Source of the DNA: Polymorphobacter fuscus
Lineage (GTDB): Bacteria; Pseudomonadota; Alphaproteobacteria; Sphingomonadales; Sphingomonadaceae
Assembly: GCF_011927825.1 (NCBI RefSeq)
Contig: NZ_JAATJI010000002.1
Location: 434,001-498,000 of the forward strand
Direction of reading: 5' to 3'
DNA length: 64,000 nucleotides
Positions within the stretch are counted from its first letter, which is position 1. The number at the start of each line of letters is the position of its first letter. The position numbers were made by a program, and so were the translations under genes. The notes under the pieces were generated by a model that was given only the letters and a program-made list of their open reading frames with translations, made no database searches and was not told the origin of the DNA. Shown in pieces: positions 34,154-42,801 of the stretch.

Positions 34154-34560
34154 TGATCGGTCTGATCTTTCCCTATGCGGCGACCACCGGCGCGGTGACG
34201 GTGCGGGTGGCGCCGCGCTATCTCGACGAGCAATCGGACCCGATCCGCGGCTATCATGTCTGGGCCTATCAGGTGCGGATCGAAAATGCCGCCGATACGG
34301 CGGTGCAGCTCATGTCCCGCCATTGGGTGATCATCGATGGCGACGGCCGGGTGGAGGAAGTGTCGGGCGATGGCGTCGTCGGCGTCCAGCCGGTCATCGG
34401 CGCCGGCCAGGCCTATGACTATGTCTCCGGCTGCCCGCTGCCGACGCCATCGGGTACGATGCACGGATATTACACGCTGCGGCAGGGCGCGGCGCGTTTT
34501 GACGTGACCATCCCGGCCTTTGCGCTGGAAACCCCCCGCGTGCGACCGGCGGCGCACTGA
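34153..34560 (+). CDS. apaG: Co2+/Mg2+ efflux protein ApaG
   Basis: 135 residues, immunoglobulin-like beta-sandwich. The family is recognised by VRVAPRYLDEQSDPIRGYHVWAYQVRIEN, the block RHWVIIDGDGRVEEVSGDGVVG and the C-terminal GTMHGYYTLR. The exact role is unsettled despite the name. It starts in the TGATG overlap with metZ and is followed after one base by a LysR gene, so metZ-apaG-lysR form one transcription unit. Confidence 0.92.
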   Translation: MIGLIFPYAATTGAVTVRVAPRYLDEQSDPIRGYHVWAYQVRIENAADTAVQLMSRHWVIIDGDGRVEEVSGDGVVGVQPVIGAGQAYDYVSGCPLPTPSGTMHGYYTLRQGAARFDVTIPAFALETPRVRPAAH

Positions 34561-34561
34561 C

Positions 34562-35356
34562 ATGAAGCGCACGCATTTGCCGCTCAACGCCCTGCGTGTC
34601 TTCGACGCGGCGGCGCGGCACCTCAGCTTCACCAAGGCGGCGGACGAACTGGCCGTCACCCCGGCGGCGGTGGGTCAGCAGATCCGGGCGCTGGAGGACA
34701 CGCTGGGCGTCGTGCTGTTCAAGCGGATGACGCGCAACCTCGAGCTGACCCCCGAGGCGACACGGGCCTTGCCGGCGCTGCGGGCCGGGTTCCTTCAGTT
34801 CGAGGAATCGGTGCGCATCCTGCAGGACGGCCAGAGTTCCAAGGTGCTGACGATCGCGGCGCCGCGCGACCTGATGGCGAAATGGCTGGGGCCGCGGCTG
34901 GCAGCCTATGGCGCACGCCATCCCGATGTGCGTTTCGTCGTCGCCGGCATCGACGGCACCCCCGATGTGTTGCCGGATTTCACCCAGGCCAATCTCGACC
35001 TGGCGATCGTCTTCTGCGGCGAGCCGGCGGACGAAGGCATCCATGGCCGACCAATCGGTGCCGAGACGCTGGTGACCGTGGCCGGGCCGGCGGCCGAGCC
35101 GCGCATCGCCCATCCTGCCGATCCGGAAGCGCCCGGCATCACGGTTGCCGATGCCGGGCTGGCAATCGATGCCGCCGCGGCGGGACTGGGCTGCGCCCTT
35201 GTACCGGCAACGCTGGCTGCCGCCGATCTGGCGGCCGGCCGCGTGGCCCTGGTGGGCACGCCTGCGCCGAGCATGCGGTCCTACTGGCTGGTGGCGCCGA
35301 CCCCGCAATGGCGCCAGGCCAAGGTGCGGGCAATGGTCGAGTTCCTGCGCGGCTGA
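34562..35356 (+). CDS. LysR-family regulator (GcvA-like subgroup)
   Basis: 264 residues from ATG 34562. The N-terminal LPLNALRVFDAAARHLSFTKAADELAVTPAAVGQQIRALED is the GcvA/AmpR-type winged helix. The effector-binding half (from about residue 92) contains VLTIAAPRDLMAKWLGPRLAAYGARHPDVRF. It is the last gene of the metZ-apaG unit and might regulate sulfur or amino acid genes, but that is inference only. Confidence 0.87.
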   Translation: MKRTHLPLNALRVFDAAARHLSFTKAADELAVTPAAVGQQIRALEDTLGVVLFKRMTRNLELTPEATRALPALRAGFLQFEESVRILQDGQSSKVLTIAAPRDLMAKWLGPRLAAYGARHPDVRFVVAGIDGTPDVLPDFTQANLDLAIVFCGEPADEGIHGRPIGAETLVTVAGPAAEPRIAHPADPEAPGITVADAGLAIDAAAAGLGCALVPATLAAADLAAGRVALVGTPAPSMRSYWLVAPTPQWRQAKVRAMVEFLRG

Positions 35357-35432
35357 GGCGATGTTGCCCATGGCTCCCGCCTGGCCGCCGGATTAAAAGC
35401 ACGTCACGGCGCACGGTCGCAGCAGTGGAAAC

Positions 35433-35460
35433 TTGATTGCGCGCCGCGTGTTGGTAGTTT
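35433..35460 (+). promoter_or_regulatory. sigma-70-like promoter of the cytochrome c gene
   Basis: TTGATT (35433-35438) and TAGTTT (35455-35460) are 16 bp apart, 22 bp before the cytochrome c start. This is a plausible housekeeping promoter. Confidence 0.45.
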
Positions 35461-35482
35461 AGCGGGCTGAAGGGGATCAACC

Positions 35483-35878
35483 ATGGGATTGAGCATGAAC
35501 AAGTCGATTTTTGTTGCTGCCGCTGTTGCTGCCGGTGTCGTGTCGATGCCGGCCTTTGCCCAGGCGATGCCTGCCGGCAATGCCGCAGCCGGTGAAAAGG
35601 TTTTCGCGCAGTGCAAGACCTGCCACGTCACGGACAAGGGCGTGAACCGCGTCGGGCCGTCGCTGTTCGGCGTCGTCGGCCGCAAGGCCGGTACGGTTCC
35701 GGGTTACAAATATTCGGCCGCAAACCTCAAGAGCGGCCTGACCTGGACGCCGGCGCAGCTCAACACCTATCTCGAAGCGCCGCAGAAGGTCATCAAGGGC
35801 ACCAAGATGGCATTTGGCGGCCTGAAGAAGCCGCAAGATCGCGCCGACGTCATCGCATTCCTCGCGACCAAGAAGTAA
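35483..35878 (+). CDS. class I cytochrome c, periplasmic
   Basis: 131 residues. Signal peptide cleaved near SMPAFAQA, heme-binding CKTCH (Cys44, Cys47, His48) and the axial Met in KGTKMAFGG (Met109). This matches cytochrome c2/c550-type electron carriers of the respiratory chain. The ATG 12 bp later (MNKSIF) is an alternative start. A strong hairpin GCGCGTAG-CCAAACG-CTACGCGC lies 15 bp past the stop. The gene stands alone. Confidence 0.93.
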   Translation: MGLSMNKSIFVAAAVAAGVVSMPAFAQAMPAGNAAAGEKVFAQCKTCHVTDKGVNRVGPSLFGVVGRKAGTVPGYKYSAANLKSGLTWTPAQLNTYLEAPQKVIKGTKMAFGGLKKPQDRADVIAFLATKK

Positions 35879-35893
35879 GGCGCAGCGCCGCGC

Positions 35894-35916
35894 GCGCGTA
35901 GCCAAACGCTACGCGC
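35894..35916 (+). terminator. hairpin past the cytochrome c gene
   Basis: Perfect 8-bp arms GCGCGTAG and CTACGCGC around a 7-nt loop, directly after the cytochrome c stop. No T-tract, so weak by itself; the stronger terminator lies 90 bp further on. Confidence 0.5.
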
Positions 35917-36005
35917 CGACAGGCGCCAGCCCGATCGGCGGGCGGTGGCGTTCTCCACCGAGCCCGTTGGGCGCCAGCATGGGCTTTGCCCATGCCACCT
36001 TTGGA

Positions 36006-36035
36006 ACGGCCGGCGACACTCTCGCCGGCCGTTTT
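36006..36035 (+). terminator. strong Rho-independent terminator
   Basis: Arms ACGGCCGGCGA and TCGCCGGCCGT (11 bp, perfect) around CACTC, followed by TTTT. It lies 57 bp before the cupin gene's ATG, so it may end the cytochrome transcript or sit in the cupin leader. Confidence 0.75.
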
Positions 36036-36092
36036 CCTGTGCATATTGCATCGACCCACGCCGAGCGGCATTCTTGGGCCAGGAGGGTCAGG

Positions 36093-36719
36093 ATGTTCGC
36101 TGCCTTGCTTGCGACTATGGCGCTCGCTGCGACCGACGTGCCACCGGTGCCTGGCCTGTGCACGGCGCCTGTGCCAGCCGACCGCGATACGCCCGGCTGC
36201 TACAGCACGGGGGCAATCGCAATCGCGGCAGCGCCCGACGCGCTCCACTGGCAGGTGCATCAGTTCCCGACGACGGCGGCGGCCGCGGCCGAGGCGGGCC
36301 GGCACCGCTGGGCCAGTGTCGCCCAGGCGCATTCGCGCGCCTGGCTACATGTGCTGGGGCCAGCCGACGAGGTGGTCGCCGGCGGCACGCGGCGCGCGCT
36401 GATCGGCCCGCTGGCGCCGCCACCCGGCCCGGTGACGGCGCATTTCGCCGAAGCGATCTTTCCGCCCGGCATGCAGACGCGGGTCCATTCGCACCCGGGC
36501 CCCGAAGCCTTTTATGTCGTCGAAGGCGAGCAGTGCATGGAAACGCCGACCGACCGCGCGACGGTGCGCGCCGGCGGCACCTATATCGTGACGAGCGGGC
36601 CGCATCTGCAGGCGGCGCCGCGCGGCCGTCGCAACCTGGTGCTGATCCTGGCGCCCAGGGGCCAGCCGGCTGTCGTGCTGGGGGGCGATTGGCAGCCGAG
36701 CGGCTATTGCGCCTCCTGA
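36093..36719 (+). CDS. cupin-domain protein, possibly exported
   Basis: 208 residues from ATG 36093, supported by AGGAGG 8 bp upstream. A hydrophobic N-terminal segment (MFAALLATMALAATD) looks like a short signal peptide. The cupin core carries HSHPGPEAFYVVEGE and the second conserved block with a metal-type His pattern (RVHSHPG at about residues 127-133). Function unknown: cupins serve as enzymes or small-molecule sensors. A pair of Cys in the N-terminal and C-terminal parts (GLCTAP and SGYCAS) is notable. Confidence 0.75.
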   Translation: MFAALLATMALAATDVPPVPGLCTAPVPADRDTPGCYSTGAIAIAAAPDALHWQVHQFPTTAAAAAEAGRHRWASVAQAHSRAWLHVLGPADEVVAGGTRRALIGPLAPPPGPVTAHFAEAIFPPGMQTRVHSHPGPEAFYVVEGEQCMETPTDRATVRAGGTYIVTSGPHLQAAPRGRRNLVLILAPRGQPAVVLGGDWQPSGYCAS

Positions 36720-36770
36720 ACGAAGCCGGGGCCGTTCCCTCCCGCACCGCACCATGCTAGGGCGCTGCCC

Positions 36771-38651
36771 ATGCTGACCATGAACAACGTCACCGTGCGC
36801 CTTGGCGGCCGGACCATCCTCGACAGTGCCACTGCCACGCTGCCGCCGCGCGGGCGGATCGGGCTGATCGGCCGCAACGGCGCCGGCAAATCGACGTTGA
36901 TGAAAGTCATCGCCGGGACGCTCGACCCCGACAGCGGCAGCGTCGACATGCCCAAGAGCGCCCGGCTCGGCTATGTCGCGCAGGAAGCGCCGGCGGGGCA
37001 GGGCACGCCGTTCGAAACCGTCCTCGCCGCCGATGTCGAACGCGCCGCGCTGATGGCGGAGGAAGAAGCCGGCCATGTCGAGCCACACCGGCTGGCGGAG
37101 ATCCACGACCGGCTGATCGCCATCGATGCCTATACGGCCGCGGCGCGCGCCAGCCGCATCCTCGTGGGCCTGGGCTTCGACGAGGCAGCGCAGCATCGCC
37201 CGCTCGACAGCTATTCGGGCGGCTGGCGGATGCGCGTCGCGCTGGCCGCGCTGCTGTTCTCGCAGCCCGACCTGCTGCTGCTCGACGAGCCGTCCAACCA
37301 CCTCGACCTCGAAGCGACGATGTGGCTCGAATCCTTCCTGAAAACCTATCGCGCGACGATCGTGGTCATCAGCCACGAACGCGACCTGCTCAACAACGTC
37401 GTCGATCATATCCTGCATCTCGAGCAGGGCAAGATCACCCTCTACCCCGGCGGCTATGACGATTTCGAACGCCAGCGTGCCGAGCGGCTGGCGCAACTGG
37501 CAAGCGCGCGCGAGGCGCAGGCGACGCAGCGCGCCAAGTTGCAGGATTATGTGGCGCGCAATTCGGCGCGTGCGTCGACCGCCAAGCAGGCCCAGTCGCG
37601 GCAGAAGGCGCTGGCCAAGATGCAGCCGATTGCCGAGGCGGTGACCGACCCGACGCTGGTCTTCAACTTCCCGTCGCCGCCACCGCTGAAGCCGCCGCTG
37701 GTGCAGATCGAATATGCCAGCGTCGGCTATAACGACAAGCCGGTGCTCGAACATGTCGACCTGCGGCTCGATCCCGATGACCGGCTGGCGCTGCTCGGGC
37801 GCAACGGCAATGGCAAGACGACGCTGGCCCGGTTGCTGTCGGGGCAGTTGAAGGCGATGGCGGGCAGCGTCGCGGCGCCGGGCAAGCTGCGGGTCGGCTA
37901 TTTCACCCAGTATCAGGTCGAGGAGCTGGACAGCGACGACACGCCGCTGGAGCATATGAGCCGGCTGATGCGCGGCGCCAACCCGAGCCAGGTGCGGGCG
38001 CAGCTGGGCCGCTTCGGGTTTTCGGGGGGCATGGCGGAACAGAAGGTCGGCAAGATGTCGGGCGGTGAAAAGGCGCGGCTGGCGCTGGCGCTGATCACCC
38101 GTGACGCACCGCACCTGCTGATCCTCGACGAGCCGACCAACCACCTCGATGTCGATACGCGCGAAGCGCTGGTGCAGGCGCTCAACGACTATGACGGGGC
38201 TGTGGTTGTGGTGAGCCATGACCGCCACATGATCGAAGCGAGCGCCGACAGGCTGGTGCTGGTCGATGCCGGGCGAGCGGTCGAATTCGCCGGCTCGCTC
38301 GACGACTATACCGACTCTATCCTTGGCAAGTCGCCGGCGGCGCCCGAAGGCAGCAAGGGCAAGGGCAGCGGCAACAAGAAGGACGACCGCAAGGCCGCGG
38401 CGGCGGCGCGCGAAGCCTCTGCGGGGCTGCGCAAGGCGATCAAGGATGCCGAGGCGGAAACGGCGCGGCTGACGGCGCGGATTGCCGAGATCGATGCCGC
38501 TCTGGCTGACCCCAAGGCCGCCAATGCGTCGGACCGCCACCGCCCGGCGAGCGACCTGATGCGGCTGCGCGGCGAAGCGGACAAGGCCCGCGCGGCAAGC
38601 GAAGCGAAATGGCTGGCGGCGAGCGAAGCGCTGGAAGGCGCCGCGTCATAG
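36771..38651 (+). CDS. ABC-F family ATP-binding protein (Uup/YheS-like)
   Basis: 626 residues with two ABC domains and no transmembrane segment. Domain 1: Walker A GRNGAGKSTLMK, signature YSGGWRMRVALA, Walker B LLLLDEPSNHLDLEA. Domain 2: GRNGNGKTTLARLLSG, MSGGEKARLALALI, LLILDEPTNHLD. A Lys/Ala-rich C-terminal region (about residues 520-626) is a coiled coil. ABC-F proteins act on ribosomes and translation rather than transport; members of the Uup subgroup have a similar C-terminal tail. The start MLTMNNVTVRLGG could also be at the second Met. Confidence 0.92.
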   Translation: MLTMNNVTVRLGGRTILDSATATLPPRGRIGLIGRNGAGKSTLMKVIAGTLDPDSGSVDMPKSARLGYVAQEAPAGQGTPFETVLAADVERAALMAEEEAGHVEPHRLAEIHDRLIAIDAYTAAARASRILVGLGFDEAAQHRPLDSYSGGWRMRVALAALLFSQPDLLLLDEPSNHLDLEATMWLESFLKTYRATIVVISHERDLLNNVVDHILHLEQGKITLYPGGYDDFERQRAERLAQLASAREAQATQRAKLQDYVARNSARASTAKQAQSRQKALAKMQPIAEAVTDPTLVFNFPSPPPLKPPLVQIEYASVGYNDKPVLEHVDLRLDPDDRLALLGRNGNGKTTLARLLSGQLKAMAGSVAAPGKLRVGYFTQYQVEELDSDDTPLEHMSRLMRGANPSQVRAQLGRFGFSGGMAEQKVGKMSGGEKARLALALITRDAPHLLILDEPTNHLDVDTREALVQALNDYDGAVVVVSHDRHMIEASADRLVLVDAGRAVEFAGSLDDYTDSILGKSPAAPEGSKGKGSGNKKDDRKAAAAAREASAGLRKAIKDAEAETARLTARIAEIDAALADPKAANASDRHRPASDLMRLRGEADKARAASEAKWLAASEALEGAAS

Positions 38652-38724
38652 CGGCTCGCTGCCCGCCGGATCGGCCGCGCTGGTCGAGCCGGATCGTCCG
38701 GCCTTCGCACGCCGAACGATGCGA

Positions 38725-39078
38725 CTACCCGAGCATCTCGTTTGCCGCGGTGACGATCTGGGTCGGAATGTACGGCTTTTTGAAGAAGCGGGCGCCTTCC
38801 ACCAGGTCGGGAATGTCGGGGGCATAGCCGGTGGCGTAGATGACGCCGATGCCCGGGCGCAGGGCGCGGGCCTCGCGCGCGATGGTCCAGCCGGTCATCG
38901 GGGTCACCAGCTTGATATCGGTGAACAGCAGTTCGATCGGCGTTTCGCTGGCGAGATGGGCGAGGGCGGTCTCGCCACTGTCGGCTGTCAGCACCGCGAA
39001 CCCGGCGTCTTCGAGGTCGATGACGAGCATTTCGCGGACAAGGGGTTCGTCTTCGACGACAAGGATGGTTTTGGGCAT
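38725..39078 (-). CDS. single-domain response regulator
   Basis: 117 residues, a CheY-like receiver without an output domain. The acidic pair in VVEDEP, the phosphorylatable Asp54 in LFTDIKL, and the conserved Lys in FFKKPY are present. The gene starts 5 bp after the histidine kinase stop, so the kinase is its likely phosphodonor. Output must go to another protein. Confidence 0.9.
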   Translation of the reverse strand: MPKTILVVEDEPLVREMLVIDLEDAGFAVLTADSGETALAHLASETPIELLFTDIKLVTPMTGWTIAREARALRPGIGVIYATGYAPDIPDLVEGARFFKKPYIPTQIVTAANEMLG

Positions 39079-39083
39079 GACTG

Positions 39084-40265
39084 CTATCGGCCTTCCATGG
39101 CGCGGGGGAGATAAACGCTGATCGTGGCACCTTCGCCGGGGGCACTGTCGATCGTGACACTGCCTTTCGACTGGGTGACAAAGCCATAGACCTGGCTGAG
39201 GCCGAGGCCGGAGCCGCGACCCAGCGTCTTGGTCGTGAAAAAGGGTTCGAAGATGCGCTCGCGCGTCGCCTCGTCCATGCCCTGGCCGGTATCGGTGACC
39301 TGCAGGACCACGCGGTCCCCGTCGGGATCCGGCTGGTTGCGCGTCAACACCCGCAACTGGCCACCATGGCGCATGGCGTCGCGGGCGTTGACGAGCAGGT
39401 TGAGGACGGCGTTTTCCGCCTGGCCGGTATCGATCTGGACAGGCCAGAGGTCGGGCGCCAGCGCGACATCGACCGTGATCGACGGGTCGATCATGCTGTT
39501 GAAAAGCGTCAGGATACGATCGGTGATCGCGTTCAGGTCCGACAGCGCCGGCAGCAGCGGCTGCTGGCGGGCAAAGGCCAGCAACTGGTCGGTCAGCCGC
39601 GCCGCCGATTGCGCGCCGGTCATGGCATTTTCCAAGGCCGGCAGGGTAATCGAATCTTGGCCCGACAGGCGCCGGGCACGATCGATATTGCCGATCACGA
39701 CGGTCAGCAGATTGTTGAAATCATGCGCGATTCCGGCTGTCAGCTGGCCGACGGCGTCCATCTTCTGGGCCTGGCGCAGCATGGCTTCGGCGCGCATGCG
39801 TTCTTCGGTTTGCGCTGCCAGCGCCGCCAGCGCCGTGTCGCGCTCGTCGATCCGCAATTGCAATGCCGCATTCGCCGCCTCCAGCTGCGCTGGCGACGGC
39901 AGCGCCAGCGTGCGCGGCAACAGCGGCCACAGCGCCACGGCGGTGGCGACGGAGATGATCGCGGTCGCCAGCTTCAGCAGCGCCTGGGCGCCATAGTCGG
40001 GGTTCCACAGCGTCCAGATCGCCATGAAATGGGTGGCGCCGCACGCCAGGATGAACGCCACGAACAGCCAGGCGATCCACCGGAACCGCATGTCCGGCCG
40101 CCGCGTCAGGAACACGGCGAGTGCAACGGGGATGGAGAAATAGGACAGGCCGATGACGGCATCGGCAAGGACGTGCGTCCAGATCAGCACCGGATCCCAC
40201 AACAGGCAATAGCCGTGCGGCGCCAGCCCCGTCGACCCGAGGAGCTTTTGCAGATACGCGACCAT
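39084..40265 (-). CDS. histidine kinase with ethylene-receptor-like membrane sensor domain
   Basis: 393 residues. The first 120 form three hydrophobic segments matching the ethylene-binding domain of ETR1-type receptors. Asp35, Tyr42, Ile45-Pro46, Cys75 and His79 (YFSIP and ACGATH) are at the positions of ETR1 Asp25, Tyr32, Ile35-Pro36, Cys65, His69, a constant offset of ten. Cys and His are the copper ligands in plant receptors. A coiled coil is followed by HisKA with His183 in GIAHDFNN and an HATPase domain (LLVNARDAM, DTGQGM, GRGSGLGLS). The ligand in this organism is unknown. Its receiver partner is encoded 5 bp downstream. Confidence 0.85.
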   Translation of the reverse strand: MVAYLQKLLGSTGLAPHGYCLLWDPVLIWTHVLADAVIGLSYFSIPVALAVFLTRRPDMRFRWIAWLFVAFILACGATHFMAIWTLWNPDYGAQALLKLATAIISVATAVALWPLLPRTLALPSPAQLEAANAALQLRIDERDTALAALAAQTEERMRAEAMLRQAQKMDAVGQLTAGIAHDFNNLLTVVIGNIDRARRLSGQDSITLPALENAMTGAQSAARLTDQLLAFARQQPLLPALSDLNAITDRILTLFNSMIDPSITVDVALAPDLWPVQIDTGQAENAVLNLLVNARDAMRHGGQLRVLTRNQPDPDGDRVVLQVTDTGQGMDEATRERIFEPFFTTKTLGRGSGLGLSQVYGFVTQSKGSVTIDSAPGEGATISVYLPRAMEGR

Positions 40266-40360
40266 TCTCCCCCTGTGCTCCTGTCGCGTGAATGATATTG
40301 CGAATGCGTATTAAGGCCCGGAAACGTGCGAACTCCTAACGGGTTCCCGCAGAAAACGCA

Positions 40361-42331
40361 TCATGCATCAAGGGCTTCGGCATCGACGCGGTCAGCATGC
40401 GCCTGGATGAAGGCAAAGCGGTGTTCCGGATGGCGCCCCATCAGCCGCTCGACAAGGTCGACAACGGCCGCACGCGCGTCGACGCCATCGGGCAGCACGA
40501 CGCGCAACAGGGTGCGTTTGGCGGGGTCCATGGTCGTTTCGCGCAACTGTTGCGGCGCCATTTCGCCCAGCCCCTTGAAACGCCCGACCTCGATCTTGGT
40601 CTTGCCCTTGAAAATCGTGTCGAGCAGTTCCAGCCGGTGGGCGTCGTCGCGGGCATAGGCAACGGTGCCGCCGGCGGCGAGGCGATAGAGCGGCGGCAGG
40701 GCGAGATAGAGCCTGCCGTCGCGCACCAGCCCCGGCATTTCCTGGAAGAAAAAGGTCATCAGCAGCGTCGCGATATGCGCGCCATCGACATCGGCGTCGG
40801 TCATGATGACGATGCGTTCATAGCGCAGCGCAGCGGCGTTGTATTGACCACGCGTGCCGCAACCGAGCGCCTGGATGAGGTCGGCAACCTCGCTGTTGGC
40901 GCCGATCTTGGCGGCGTTGGCGCTGGCGACGTTGAGGATCTTGCCGCGAATCGGCAGGATCGCCTGGGTCATGCGCTCGCGCGCCTGCTTGGCACTGCCG
41001 CCCGCCGAATCGCCTTCGACGATGAACAGCTCGGTGCCGGCGGCGTCGTCGCGGGCGCAGTCGGTCAGCTTGCCCGGCAGGCGCAGGTTGCGTTTGCTGG
41101 TGGCGGTCTTGCGCTTGACGTTGAGCTCGGCACGGCGGCGTAGCCGGTCCTCCATCCGCTCGACCACAAAGGCGAGCAGGGCCCGCCCGCGATCGCCCGA
41201 TCCGGTCAGCCAATGATCGAAATGGTCCTTGATGGCGTTTTCGACGAGCCGGGTCGCTTCGGGCGAGGTCAGCCGGTCCTTGGTCTGGCTCTGGAACTGC
41301 GGGTCGCGGATGAACAGCGACAGCATGATTTCGGCGCCGGTGAAAACATCCTCGCCGGAAAGCTCGCCGGCCTTCTTGTTGCCGGTAAGGGTGGCGAAGT
41401 TGCGCAGGCCCTTGGTCAGCGCGGTGCGCAGGCCGGTTTCATGGGTGCCGCCGTCGGGCGTGGGAATGGTGTTGCAATAGAAACTGGCGGCGCCCTCGCC
41501 ATATTGCGGCCAGGCGCAGGCCCATTCGACCGCGCCCTTGCCATCGGCAAGATCGGCGCGGCCGGCAAACAGGTCGGGCGTCACCATCTCGCGGTCGGCA
41601 AGGCGTTCGCGCAGATGGTCGGCGAGGCCGCCGGGAAACTGGAAGACGGCGGTGTCGGGCGTGTCGCCATCGGCGATGAACGACCGCCAGCGGATCTCGA
41701 CGCCGCCGAACAGATAGGCCTTGGAGCGCGCGAGCTTGTACAGGCGGGAAGGGCGGAACCGGGCATCGGTGCCGAAGATCTGCGTGTCGGGCAGGAACCG
41801 GATCGTCGTGCCGCGGCGGTTGGGGGCCGCACCGACCTTTTCCAGCGTCGTGACCGGCAGCCCGCGCGAAAAGCGCTGTGCGTGGAGTTCGCGGTTGCGC
41901 GCCACTTCGACGGTCATGTCCGACGACAGCGCATTGACGACCGAAATGCCGACGCCGTGGAGGCCGCCCGACGTGGCATAGGCCTTGCCGGAGAATTTTC
42001 CGCCCGAATGGAGCATGGTCATGATGACTTCCAGCGCCGATTTGTCCGGAAAGCGCGGATGCGGGTCGATCGGGATGCCGCGGCCATTGTCGGCGATGGT
42101 CAGGCTGCCATCGGCCTCCAGCGTCACTTCGATGCGGCTGGCATGGCCGGCAACGGCCTCGTCCATTGCGTTGTCGAGCACTTCCGCGGCGAGGTGATGA
42201 AGTGCACGCTCATCGGTGCCGCCGATATACATGCCCGGGCGCCGGCGGACGGGTTCGAGACCCTCCAGAACCTCGATATGGCTGGCGTCATAGTCGCTGG
42301 GGGCCGCGGTGGCGGCGAACAAATCGCTCAT
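40361..42331 (-). CDS. parE: DNA topoisomerase IV subunit B
   Basis: 656 residues, the type IIA topoisomerase B subunit in the ParE size class. GHKL ATPase motifs include EVLDNAMDEAVAG and GRGIPIDPHP; the TOPRIM domain has EGDSAGGSAKQAR, the QAILPIRGKILNV stretch and DADVDGAHI. With ParC it decatenates replicated chromosomes. GyrB would be near 800 residues and its C-terminal insertions are absent here. Upstream is the gap with the candidate small RNA on the opposite strand. Confidence 0.92.
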   Translation of the reverse strand: MSDLFAATAAPSDYDASHIEVLEGLEPVRRRPGMYIGGTDERALHHLAAEVLDNAMDEAVAGHASRIEVTLEADGSLTIADNGRGIPIDPHPRFPDKSALEVIMTMLHSGGKFSGKAYATSGGLHGVGISVVNALSSDMTVEVARNRELHAQRFSRGLPVTTLEKVGAAPNRRGTTIRFLPDTQIFGTDARFRPSRLYKLARSKAYLFGGVEIRWRSFIADGDTPDTAVFQFPGGLADHLRERLADREMVTPDLFAGRADLADGKGAVEWACAWPQYGEGAASFYCNTIPTPDGGTHETGLRTALTKGLRNFATLTGNKKAGELSGEDVFTGAEIMLSLFIRDPQFQSQTKDRLTSPEATRLVENAIKDHFDHWLTGSGDRGRALLAFVVERMEDRLRRRAELNVKRKTATSKRNLRLPGKLTDCARDDAAGTELFIVEGDSAGGSAKQARERMTQAILPIRGKILNVASANAAKIGANSEVADLIQALGCGTRGQYNAAALRYERIVIMTDADVDGAHIATLLMTFFFQEMPGLVRDGRLYLALPPLYRLAAGGTVAYARDDAHRLELLDTIFKGKTKIEVGRFKGLGEMAPQQLRETTMDPAKRTLLRVVLPDGVDARAAVVDLVERLMGRHPEHRFAFIQAHADRVDAEALDA

Positions 42332-42440
42332 GGCCGGGTTATAGGAGGGCGGGCATGCCGCGAACAGGGGGGAAGAACAGGGAGCGAACGCGCCACACCA
42401 GGCGCTGCCCTCGTATTTTTACGGTCCATGCATTTTTGGC

Positions 42441-42541
42441 TTGCAAATCGCTGTGCTGCAGTGCACAAAGATCAGGCCATCATGGCGATCCTCCCCAAGG
42501 ATAAACTTCAAGGGCCGGTGCAAACGCACCGGCCCTTTTTT
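42441..42541 (+). ncRNA. candidate small RNA with C-rich loop and Rho-independent terminator
   Basis: On the plus strand, the hairpin ATCCT-CCCCA-AGGAT (42488-42502) presents a loop that could pair with Shine-Dalgarno sequences, and a perfect 10-bp terminator hairpin AGGGCCGGTG / CACCGGCCCT (42511-42536) with a T-tract to 42541 follows 8 nt later. TTGCAA (42441-42446) and CACAAA (17 bp later) are a weak promoter possibility. C-rich loops and this layout resemble known alphaproteobacterial sRNAs. No plus-strand gene ends here that would need the terminator. A short reading frame covers the region but is not convincing. Confidence 0.45.
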
Positions 42542-42619
42542 CTTGGAGAATGACGGTTTTTTGACAGCTTTACGGCCACAAGACGGCGAAGTGGCGCGTT
42601 CAGCTGTCCGGCCGACTGC

Positions 42620-42651
42620 AATGTTGCGCTGCAATAGCGAGCGCTAACATT
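42620..42651. other. long imperfect hairpin in the parE-glnA gap
   Basis: AATGTTGCGCT (42620-42630) pairs with AGCGC-T-AACATT (42640-42651) around a 9-nt loop, with one bulged base. TTTTTT occurs about 8 bp after it on the plus strand. It could be part of a small RNA, a weak terminator or a repeat remnant; I cannot tell. Confidence 0.35.
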
Positions 42652-42701
42652 ATTTGGCATTTTTTAACGCAGGATCGCGCCCTGGCGCGCCTGCCGACGC
42701 G

Positions 42702-42726
42702 AAAACGCCCGGGACAAGCCCGGGCG
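42702..42726 (-). terminator. intrinsic terminator of glnA
   Basis: On the minus strand CGCCCGGG-CTTGT-CCCGGGCG is followed by TTTT, 76 bp past the glnA stop. Confidence 0.8.
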
Positions 42727-42801
42727 CGGGTGAATCGCAACGCATTCCAAGCGACCGCGAGTCGGGCCGCGGCGTCTGCCGCCGCGGCCCGCCCCTGGCC
42801 G

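Noticed and set aside
42427..42553. Short plus-strand reading frame running through the sRNA candidate
   Set aside because: It reads through the terminator hairpin and has no ribosome-binding site.
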